DNA of 64,000 nt from assembly GCF_900114165.1 (NCBI RefSeq), contig NZ_FOSB01000002.1:62001-126000 (forward strand). Reading direction: 5' to 3'. Under the pieces are notes generated by a model that worked only from the letters and a program-made list of their open reading frames with translations, searched no databases and had not been told where the DNA came from. Each line of letters begins with the position of its first letter. The stretch's first letter is position 1. The stretch is from Halobacillus dabanensis. GTDB lineage: Bacteria; Bacillota; Bacilli; Bacillales; Halobacillaceae. This document shows, in pieces, positions 57,465 through 64,000 of this stretch. A program made the position numbers and the translations under genes.

Positions 57465-57812
57465 ATGTTCCCATATGAATGTTATTATCCTTTGCCATTC
57501 GATGATAAATTGTTTACAGATGAATATTTAAATGAGGCTGCTTTTTACGAAAGCCTTGATCGAACTCGTTTCGTGATTATTAAAAATGATACCAAAAAAT
57601 ATGATTACTCCCACGTTAAATATTTCTGGAATGATCATTATCAACAACCAGGCTTTTTTGAAACACTCCTCGAACATTGGAACAACAATCCTGACAATGT
57701 TGGGTGCTGGATTGATTTTTCTGACGAGGGATTTAAGCATATACCTGAACTGACCGCCTACGATGTACAAGAGCCCTGGGTTCTTTATGGATTGTGGAAA
57801 GAGGATGAATAG
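57465..57812 (+). CDS. Uncharacterised acidic protein
   Basis: 115 residues rich in Tyr, Phe, Trp and Asp (MFPYECYYPLPFDDKLFTDE ... PWVLYGLWKEDE). No membrane segment, no recognised family, 26 bp after the GNAT gene; no strong ribosome binding site before ATG 57465. Co-expression with the GNAT gene is likely. Confidence 0.6.
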   Translation: MFPYECYYPLPFDDKLFTDEYLNEAAFYESLDRTRFVIIKNDTKKYDYSHVKYFWNDHYQQPGFFETLLEHWNNNPDNVGCWIDFSDEGFKHIPELTAYDVQEPWVLYGLWKEDE

Positions 57813-57920
57813 TCATTTAGAAGAAACAAAAGTGAAAATTCTTTTGCATATATTGACAAGCTGCTTCATAGTATTTAAAATCCTCTAAGGTAAAATCAAC
57901 GTAAGAAAGGATTAAAGACT

Positions 57921-58340
57921 ATGAACTTTATGAAAGCCGCTCAGCTGTTAGATGAAGGTCATGCTTTGACACGCCAATCATGGAACAACTCAGGATATAT
58001 AGTAAAAGACGAGCAGGGAAATATTAACTATTTCGACCATAACGAACCATCTATTTATCAACTCAAAACAGAAGATGCCCTGTCCGAAGACTGGACCAAA
58101 GCCGAAAAAGATCATTGGACGATTGTTTCTGTTTCTCATGATCGTGAATTGATGCAAGGCAAGCTCTTTATCTCTTACCAAATTTGTTCAGAAAATGAAG
58201 GGAATATCAGGAACAATCACATTGTAGAAAAAGATGAATTATCCCAATGGTCCCGATACGTCCATTTGGATCTGGCTACTTCTGCCCGCTATTTAAACGA
58301 ACAGGATGTAGCCGTTGTCCAAAATACGCTCAGTGCATAA
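57921..58340 (+). CDS. DUF2829/Tad2-like N-terminal domain protein
   Basis: 139 residues. The first 60 (MNFMKAAQLLDEGHALTRQS, then WNNSGYIV ... E-D-A-L-S-E-D-W) match the pattern of DUF2829/Tad2 proteins (MNF-x2-A-x2-L-x2-G, RxxW, ending DLLAEDW). Tad2 of phages binds the Thoeris signal molecule gcADPR. Here the domain is followed by a 75-residue extension of unknown fold, and it is in a core chromosomal position. ATG 57921 has GAAAGG upstream. Function is inference. Confidence 0.65.
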   Translation: MNFMKAAQLLDEGHALTRQSWNNSGYIVKDEQGNINYFDHNEPSIYQLKTEDALSEDWTKAEKDHWTIVSVSHDRELMQGKLFISYQICSENEGNIRNNHIVEKDELSQWSRYVHLDLATSARYLNEQDVAVVQNTLSA

Positions 58341-58353
58341 GGTTAGAGAATCA

Positions 58354-58386
58354 GAAAACGCGCGAGGAAGCTCGCGCGTTTTTTTA
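58354..58386 (+). terminator. Terminator of the DUF2829-like gene
   Basis: AACGCGCGAG-GAAG-CTCGCGCGTT then TTTTT. Confidence 0.92.
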
Positions 58387-58503
58387 TAGTTAATAACGGA
58401 TTACAGCTATTTTATATTAGTTGTACCCTGGATATCCTAAACCCTTCCTCTTAATAACAGAACGTTCAAGTAGGTTTAGCTTCCCGAAATGAATATGATC
58501 TCA

Positions 58504-60792
58504 TTATTTTTTCTTTTTACTTCCTTTTTTCGGGACACCTTTATTTCTATAAAAAGGCTTGTTGCCTTTTTGTTTATTTTTCTTTTTATCTTTTTTCCGT
58601 TCGGGGCCTTTAGACTTGATTTGTTTCGGTCTTTCCGGACGCGTTCGTTCCTTTCGTGGCTTCATCCCATCAATTTCGAAGTCGACGACCCGTTCTTCTA
58701 TATTGACATTCGTTACACGGATGGTCACTTCATCGCCTATACGGAAAACATTACCTGTGCGCTCCCCAATCATTGCATACTGTTTTTCATGGTAGTGATA
58801 GTAATCATCGGTCAGTGTACTGACATGGACGAGGCCTTCGACTGTGTTCGGAAGCTCGACGAACATTCCGAAACTGGTAATAGAACTAATGACACCCTCA
58901 AACTCTTCCCCTATTTTATCTTGCATGAATTCTGCTTTTTTCAAATCATCCGTTTCACGTTCTGCATCGACTGCCGCACGCTCCATTTCCGACGAATGAC
59001 GAGCAATTTCAGGCATCTGATCCTTCCAGTGCTTTCGTGTCTTATAATCCAATTTTTCTTCCACAAGATAAGTGCGGATCAAACGGTGTACGATTAAATC
59101 TGGATATCGACGAATAGGGGATGTGAAATGGGTATAAAAATCTGTCGCAAGCCCGAAATGTCCAAGACCTTGAGGATCATACTTGGCTTGTTGCATCGAT
59201 CGCAACATCAGCTTGGAAATGATCATGTCCTCTTGTGTACCCTTCACTTCTTCCAGGACTTTTTGCAAGGCTTGCGGGTGTACATTGTCCGCAGAGCCTT
59301 TGACGACGTATCCCATATTCGCTACAAACTCGAAGAAATTTTGCAATTTATCTTCATCTGGATCCTGGTGAATACGGTGAATGAAAGGAACGTCCATCCA
59401 ATGGAAGTGTTCTGCTACAGTTTCGTTTGCTGCAAGCATGAACTCTTCAATCAAACGCTCAGCAACAGAACGTTCACGTAAACGGACATCAACGGCTTTT
59501 CCTTCTTCATCGACTACAACACCTGCTTCCTTAAAGTCAAAGTCAATCGCGCCGCGCCCCATACGTTTTCCTCTTAAAATACTTGCAAGCTTCTCCATTT
59601 CACGGAACATCGGGACAAGGTCTTCATACTTCTTCATCAACTCAGAATCTTCATCTTCCAGAATGCTATTAACATCTTTATAAGTCATACGCTCATTCGT
59701 TTTAATCACACTTTGGAAAATTTCGTGATTGACAACCTCCCCTTGGGCATCGATTTCCATCTCACAAGTCAGAGTTAAGCGATCGACTTGTGGATTCAAT
59801 GAACAAATCCCATTGGATAAACGGTGGGGAATCATCGGAATGACGCGATCAACTAAGTATACACTTGTCGCACGTTCACGAGCTTCCTTATCGATGGGGG
59901 ACCCTTCTTCAACATAATAGGTAACATCGGCAATGGATACCCCGAGTTTGTAATTACCATTATCAAGCTTCTTGACCATGACAGCGTCGTCCAAATCCTT
60001 TGCGTCCGCACCATCAATTGTCACAATCGTTTCATCTCTTAAATCACGGCGATTTTTAATCTCATCCGGATTGATTTCATCAGGCGTATCTGCTGCTTGT
60101 TGTAAAGCTTCCTCTGGAAAATCCATTTTGATGCCATGTTTGTAGATGATTGAAATGATATCTATCCCTGGATCATTTTTATGACCAAGGATTTCAACGA
60201 TTTCCCCTTCCGCACTCATTCGATCCTCAGGGAACTTCGTAATATTTACGATGACTTTATGTCCATCTATCGCACCGTTGGTTTGACCTTTAGGTATAAA
60301 AATATCGTTTGGAATCCGTTTATCATCTGCAATAACGAATCCGAAGTTACGACTAGACTCATATGTCCCTACAACTCTTGTAGTAGCTCTTTCTAAAATA
60401 CGGATGACAGTACCTTCAGGGCGTGTTCCGTCTTCTTTTCGTTTCTCGATTCGAACGAGAACTTTATCGTTATTCATTGCTGAATGCAGGTCGGAGTGAT
60501 GGATGTACACATCATCTTTGTCTTCTTCATCAGGAATGAGGAAAGCGAATCCCTTTGCATGCATTTGGATACGCCCACGGATCAAATTCATTTTCTCCGG
60601 AAGTCCAAACCTATTCTTACGGGTACGGACTAACTCCCCTTCTTCTTCCAACTCGTTCAGTGCCTTCATGAGAACTTTGAATTCATTGGAACCGTTAAGC
60701 TCCAACGTTTCTTCGAGCTCTTGTACAGATAGTGGTTTTGAAACAGTTTCTTTAAAATAATCCAATACTTGTTGCTTTATTTCTGTGCTCAT
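58504..60792 (-). CDS. rnr: Ribonuclease R
   Basis: 762 residues: N-terminal helix-turn-helix and cold-shock domains, RNB catalytic domain with the metal-binding Asp cluster [16 protein letters not shown] (about 260-275), S1 domain near 620-710, and a Lys-rich C-tail. 3'-5' exoribonuclease; degrades structured RNA and helps tmRNA-mediated decay. In the Bacillus order secG-est-rnr-smpB-ssrA. Confidence 0.97.
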   Translation of the reverse strand: MSTEIKQQVLDYFKETVSKPLSVQELEETLELNGSNEFKVLMKALNELEEEGELVRTRKNRFGLPEKMNLIRGRIQMHAKGFAFLIPDEEDKDDVYIHHSDLHSAMNNDKVLVRIEKRKEDGTRPEGTVIRILERATTRVVGTYESSRNFGFVIADDKRIPNDIFIPKGQTNGAIDGHKVIVNITKFPEDRMSAEGEIVEILGHKNDPGIDIISIIYKHGIKMDFPEEALQQAADTPDEINPDEIKNRRDLRDETIVTIDGADAKDLDDAVMVKKLDNGNYKLGVSIADVTYYVEEGSPIDKEARERATSVYLVDRVIPMIPHRLSNGICSLNPQVDRLTLTCEMEIDAQGEVVNHEIFQSVIKTNERMTYKDVNSILEDEDSELMKKYEDLVPMFREMEKLASILRGKRMGRGAIDFDFKEAGVVVDEEGKAVDVRLRERSVAERLIEEFMLAANETVAEHFHWMDVPFIHRIHQDPDEDKLQNFFEFVANMGYVVKGSADNVHPQALQKVLEEVKGTQEDMIISKLMLRSMQQAKYDPQGLGHFGLATDFYTHFTSPIRRYPDLIVHRLIRTYLVEEKLDYKTRKHWKDQMPEIARHSSEMERAAVDAERETDDLKKAEFMQDKIGEEFEGVISSITSFGMFVELPNTVEGLVHVSTLTDDYYHYHEKQYAMIGERTGNVFRIGDEVTIRVTNVNIEERVVDFEIDGMKPRKERTRPERPKQIKSKGPERKKDKKKNKQKGNKPFYRNKGVPKKGSKKKK

Positions 60793-60831
60793 TGCCTTAC
60801 CTCCTTATAAATGAAGGACAAGACTCTAAAA

Positions 60832-61575
60832 TCAGGACCAATCCAGGGATTCAAGGAATTCGAGAATATCCTCATGCAATTGTTCTTTTTCCTTGTCCAT
60901 CGTGATCACATGACCAGAGTTTTTGTACCATTTAATATCTTTTTGATCTGCTTCTACTTCTTCGTATATATAGTTTGCACTTTCTGTGTTAATCATTTCA
61001 TCATTTTCTGCTTGAACAACAAAAGTAGGCGTATATATCTGGTCGATTTCATCATGAACTTCCGTGATGAAGCCACCTAATTGCTTGAACATCTCCTCTG
61101 ATTCATTAAGAAGCTCCTGGACTTCCTGATCAATCGTATCTTTATCTTTTCCTTCTAATTGTTTATACTGCCTTGCTTTGAATTCAAACCCTTGGGTCAA
61201 CTGTTTTTCATTATCAAAAAACATCGGGGAACACATCGTTACAATACCTTTGATTGGTTCCGAATACGCTAGTTTCAATCCAAGGACTCCTCCAAGTGAG
61301 AGTCCAGCGACAGCGATTTTTTTGTAACCAAGCTCATGCAAGTGGTTCATAGCTTCTTGAACATCTTTCCACCAGTCTTCTGGTCTTGCTTCGATCAAAG
61401 CTTCGAGTTCTTTTCCATGCCCTGCATATATTGGAGCATGGGTTGTGTAGCCGTGTTTTTGTAAAAAGCGACCGAGCATCCGCACATCAGCAGAATGACC
61501 AGTGAATCCATGTAGTAACAATACCGCACGTTCTCCTTCTTCAAACGTAAACGGCTGGGGTTGTTTAATTTTCAT
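60832..61575 (-). CDS. est: Carboxylesterase (Est30/YvaK type)
   Basis: 247-residue alpha/beta hydrolase with nucleophile Ser93 in GLSLGG, acid in ENDEMI (about Asp 196) and His in SGHVI (about 226). Matches the small esterase of the secG-rnr locus (YvaK; Est30 of Geobacillus), acting on short-chain esters. ATG 61575 preceded by AAGGAGAG; 39-bp gap to rnr. Confidence 0.93.
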   Translation of the reverse strand: MKIKQPQPFTFEEGERAVLLLHGFTGHSADVRMLGRFLQKHGYTTHAPIYAGHGKELEALIEARPEDWWKDVQEAMNHLHELGYKKIAVAGLSLGGVLGLKLAYSEPIKGIVTMCSPMFFDNEKQLTQGFEFKARQYKQLEGKDKDTIDQEVQELLNESEEMFKQLGGFITEVHDEIDQIYTPTFVVQAENDEMINTESANYIYEEVEADQKDIKWYKNSGHVITMDKEKEQLHEDILEFLESLDWS

Positions 61576-61712
61576 GACATTCTCTCCTTACTTCATCTAT
61601 GTCCTTAATTTGAAATAGTATTCTTATCCACAATGTATTCTATTTTACCAAATTTAAGTTTTCCTGCCACTTTTTACGTTCAAACCTCTATTTATGACTC
61701 AGCAATGATTAT

Positions 61713-62058
61713 TAAACAATATGGCAGTATGCCGGAAGACTCGATTTCGAGACTTTTATTGCGAATAAGGGTCGGTGGGGGATAAGTCGCTTTCCGCGGG
61801 GAAGACGGCAAGCCTCCACGGTAACTTCATAGCTCGAAGAGGCTCACCGCCCGCCCCACGGAAAGTGTTCTAATGTGGAACCGCCCCGGGAGACACGACT
61901 GGCATAAGCAGAACATCAACGGAATGGCATTTTTATTCCTTTATGTTCTGCTTATGACGCGAGTGTCTGGGCGATGGAACTGGACGAACCTTTTCCCGTA
62001 GACGCTAAACTCCCCCTAAAGTCTTTGAAACGGAGTCTTCATGAATAGAGAGCTTATC
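61713..62058 (-). repeat. Dispersed modular intergenic repeat, copy C (about 0.35 kb, inverted)
   Basis: Reverse orientation relative to A and B. Terminal inverted repeats: GGAAGACTCGATTTCGAGAC at the left and, reversed, GAAGACTCCGTTTCAAAGAC at the right. Carries the long hairpin of copy A (about 61880-61976) and the CTTATCCCCCACC right-end block, but lacks A's middle (20080-20695). The smallest complete copy. No gene seen. Confidence 0.87.
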
Positions 62059-62068
62059 TTGAAGAGAT

Positions 62069-62112
62069 AAAAAAAACCGCGCTTCTGTTTTTCTCAGAAG
62101 CGCGGTTTTTTT
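62069..62112 (-). terminator. Terminator of secG
   Basis: AAAAAACCGCGCTTCTG ... CAGAAGCGCGGTTTTTT, next to the secG stop. Confidence 0.93.
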
Positions 62113-62113
62113 A

Positions 62114-62347
62114 TTAACCAAGAATATATGCAGACAAAAAGGCTAATACAAAGAAAAGAACACCAGTAACAATTGTGGCCTTATGCATTACAGCGTCAAT
62201 TCCACGGGCTTTTTGTTTTCCGAATAATTGTTCCGCTCCACCAGAAATAGCTCCTGAAAGACCGGCACTTTTCCCGGATTGTAATAAAACAAGTACAATC
62301 ATTGCAATAGTATCAATCGCCAACAAAGTAATTGCGAGTGTTTCCAT
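62114..62347 (-). CDS. secG: Preprotein translocase subunit SecG
   Basis: 77 residues from ATG 62347 (AGGAGGTG upstream; the longer frame lacks a signal). Two membrane helices around the conserved cytoplasmic loop [29 protein letters not shown]. Partner of SecYE. Confidence 0.95.
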   Translation of the reverse strand: METLAITLLAIDTIAMIVLVLLQSGKSAGLSGAISGGAEQLFGKQKARGIDAVMHKATIVTGVLFFVLAFLSAYILG

Positions 62348-62514
62348 GATGTGCCAACACCTCCTAAAGACGTACAAATAACTAGTTTAAATGTAGCATA
62401 AAAGCGTTTCATCAGCAACCTAATATCACCTATGTGAAAGATATTCTAATCACCAACTATTTGATTGATTGTTTATGAATGTTTTTGATAGATTATGCTT
62501 GAATGTGAAAGGGT

Positions 62515-62602
62515 TTTCTTTTATCATAGAATTAGTTAATAAATGAGGGGAGCATGAATTTCTTTTATCATAGAATTAGTTAATAAATGAGGGGAGCATG
62601 AA
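62515..62602 (+). repeat. Perfect 44-bp tandem duplication covering the fruR leader
   Basis: Two identical 44-bp units (62515-62558, 62559-62602), each with the ribosome binding site GAGGGGAGCATGAA. The first unit creates a 9-codon ORF (M-N-F-F-Y-H-R-I-S-stop) before fruR. Confidence 0.95.
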
Positions 62603-62604
62603 TC

Positions 62605-63354
62605 ATGCTTACACCAGAGAGACAACAACTCATTATAAAAACTGTCAAAAACGATCATACAGCAAAAATAAAACAGTTGGTGGAGGTTACTGGCGCTTCG
62701 GAATCTACTATTCGCCGTGACCTGGACCAATTAGAAGAGCAAGGGTTGTTACGGAGAGTACATGGTGGTGCATCTATAAGGAACCCAGCGAGCGAAGAGT
62801 TATCGATGGGAGAAAAAATAACTAAATATCACAAAGAAAAGCAGGCCATCGCTAAATTTGCAGCTTCTCTTGTCAAAGATGGAGACTGTATTTTCATTGA
62901 TGCAGGTTCCACGACATATGAAATGATCCCCTTTTTAAAAGGGAAGAATATCATGGTCGTTACAAACGGTTTAAGTCATCTCGATGCCTTGAATGAAAAC
63001 AAAGTTATGACTTATGTACTTGGAGGGCTAGTAAAACATCAAACGGGAGCCGTTGTTGGCCCTGGAGCCATAAAGAACTTGCAGCAATATCGCTTTGACC
63101 AATGTTTCATAGGGGCAAACGGCGTGACGGTAGAAGATGGATTCACTACACCAGACCCTGAGGAAGCTGCCATCAAACAAACAACTTTAAACCTATCAAG
63201 AAAACGATATATATTGGTTGATCACTCTAAGTTTAATGAGGTTGCTTTCTTGAGATTTTCCGATTTGTCTGAAGCGGAAATCATTACAAATTATCAAGGA
63301 AAGTCAATGGATGACTACTTGAAAAAGACGAATATAAAGGTTGTGACAACATGA
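62605..63354 (+). CDS. fruR: DeoR-family fructose operon regulator FruR
   Basis: 249 residues: N-terminal winged helix (MLTPERQQLIIKTVKNDHTA, then ASESTIRRDLDQLEEQG), sugar-phosphate sensing C-terminal domain with FIDAGSTTYEM and FIGANGVT. The adjacent fruK supports control of the fructose PTS operon; fructose 1-phosphate is the usual inducer. Its stop overlaps the fruK start by 4 bp (ATGA). Confidence 0.92.
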   Translation: MLTPERQQLIIKTVKNDHTAKIKQLVEVTGASESTIRRDLDQLEEQGLLRRVHGGASIRNPASEELSMGEKITKYHKEKQAIAKFAASLVKDGDCIFIDAGSTTYEMIPFLKGKNIMVVTNGLSHLDALNENKVMTYVLGGLVKHQTGAVVGPGAIKNLQQYRFDQCFIGANGVTVEDGFTTPDPEEAAIKQTTLNLSRKRYILVDHSKFNEVAFLRFSDLSEAEIITNYQGKSMDDYLKKTNIKVVTT

Positions 63355-64000
63355 TATACACATGCACGATGAATCCTTCCATTGATTACATCATGAATGT
63401 GGAGGCATTCGAAGCAGGAGATTTGAATAGAGCCACCCAAACATATTTTTACCCGGGCGGAAAAGGGATCAACGTTTCCCGTGTCGTTTCACGGTTTGAT
63501 GTCCCAACAAAAGCGCTTGGCTACAACGGTGGTTTTACAGGTGCTTTCATCAAAGAATTTCTTGATAAGGAAAAAATCCAGCACCAATTTATCGATACAT
63601 CCCAGACCACCAGAATTAACGTCAAGTTGAAGAGCACAGAGGAAACGGAAATCAATGGCCCAGGGGCAGAGATATCCGAAGAACTTCAGAAAGAGTTACT
63701 GGACCAAATCAAGCTTTTATCCAATAAAGATACTCTTGTACTGGCAGGGAGCCTCCCTTCTTCCCTTCCTACTGATTTTTATGTGCAAATGACCTCTCTC
63801 TGTAACAAACAGGGAGTAAAAGTGGTCGCAGATACATCAGGGGGAGCTTTAGAACAACTGCTTGGTCATCCTCTCTTCTTATTAAAACCGAACCATCATG
63901 AACTCGGTGAGTTGTTCAATGTAACCATCGATTCTAAAGAAAAAGCAGCTGAGTATGCACAGAAACTAGTAGACAAAGGCGTGGAACATGTCATTGTTTC
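63351..64000 (+). CDS. fruK: 1-phosphofructokinase (N-terminal part, cut by window edge)
   Basis: 216 residues visible of the PfkB/FruK family: MIYTCTMNPSIDYIMNVEAF, YFYPGGKGINVSRVV at 33-47, and NHHELGELF in the middle. Phosphorylates fructose 1-phosphate to fructose 1,6-bisphosphate. The C-terminal catalytic Asp region lies beyond the window. Translationally coupled to fruR. Confidence 0.93.
   Translation, partial: MIYTCTMNPSIDYIMNVEAFEAGDLNRATQTYFYPGGKGINVSRVVSRFDVPTKALGYNGGFTGAFIKEFLDKEKIQHQFIDTSQTTRINVKLKSTEETEINGPGAEISEELQKELLDQIKLLSNKDTLVLAGSLPSSLPTDFYVQMTSLCNKQGVKVVADTSGGALEQLLGHPLFLLKPNHHELGELFNVTIDSKEKAAEYAQKLVDKGVEHVIV

Overview
The window looks like chromosomal DNA from a moderately halophilic or halotolerant, endospore-forming member of the Bacillaceae (Halobacillus, Thalassobacillus or Virgibacillus type). 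This rests on moderate-to-low G+C, AGGAGG-type ribosome binding sites and a gene order close to Bacillus subtilis (yunB-yunD-yunE, sufCDSUB with yurZ, metNPQ, yusE-yusF-gcvH-yusI-fadE-fadA-fadN-fadM-yusN, secG-est-rnr-smpB-ssrA). Many spore genes are present (yunB, CotF-type coat proteins, SASPs). A glycine-betaine binding lipoprotein and two Na+-linked transporter families also appear. The genus is an inference; no 16S gene is present.

Layout. 1-3.8 kb: two Na+-type transporters, the second (NhaC superfamily) behind a complete lysine riboswitch and so probably a lysine transporter. 3.8-8 kb: yunB, an HD-GYP phosphodiesterase, yunD, yunE. 8-13.4 kb: the SUF Fe-S assembly operon. 13.6-17.5 kb: yurZ and the methionine ABC transporter metNPQ, preceded by two consecutive SAM-I riboswitches, each with its own promoter and terminator. 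17.5-19.8 kb: thioredoxin-like proteins, yusF, gcvH, yusI. 20.9-27.5 kb: the FadR-controlled beta-oxidation genes fadN-fadA-fadE and a proline dehydrogenase. 27.7-33.3 kb: coat proteins, CopZ, a four-gene operon with a CarH-like B12-binding protein and a STAS protein, a bacterial aeRF1-like protein and a glycine-betaine binding protein. 33.4-40.4 kb: small stress and spore proteins, an MFS/TrmB divergon, a Fur-box gene, an HpaB-type hydroxylase. 40.5-43.5 kb: the glyoxylate shunt (aceB-aceA), which metabolically complements the fad genes. 43.5-54.3 kb: mixed housekeeping (ilvD, murB), small zinc-ribbon-like proteins, coat and spore-associated genes. 54.4-62.4 kb: a PQQ-type sugar dehydrogenase, ssrA, smpB, a DUF2829/Tad2-like protein, rnr, est, secG. 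62.5-64 kb: start of a fructose operon (fruR-fruK).

Four items deserve most attention. (1) A translationally coupled operon at 28.8-30.9 kb that joins a Trp-x9-Glu-His cobalamin-binding (CarH-like photoreceptor) protein to a PAS/STAS (stressosome-like) protein, a helical protein and an ABM-fold protein. (2) A family of three dispersed, modular intergenic elements (about 1.0, 0.58 and 0.35 kb) sharing about 24-bp terminal inverted repeats and, in two copies, a near-100-nt hairpin; internal modules are shuffled and inverted between copies. (3) A free-standing SAM riboswitch unit with no gene before the next promoter. (4) A lysine riboswitch in front of an NhaC-type antiporter. No rRNA, tRNA, CRISPR array, transposase or prophage was found.
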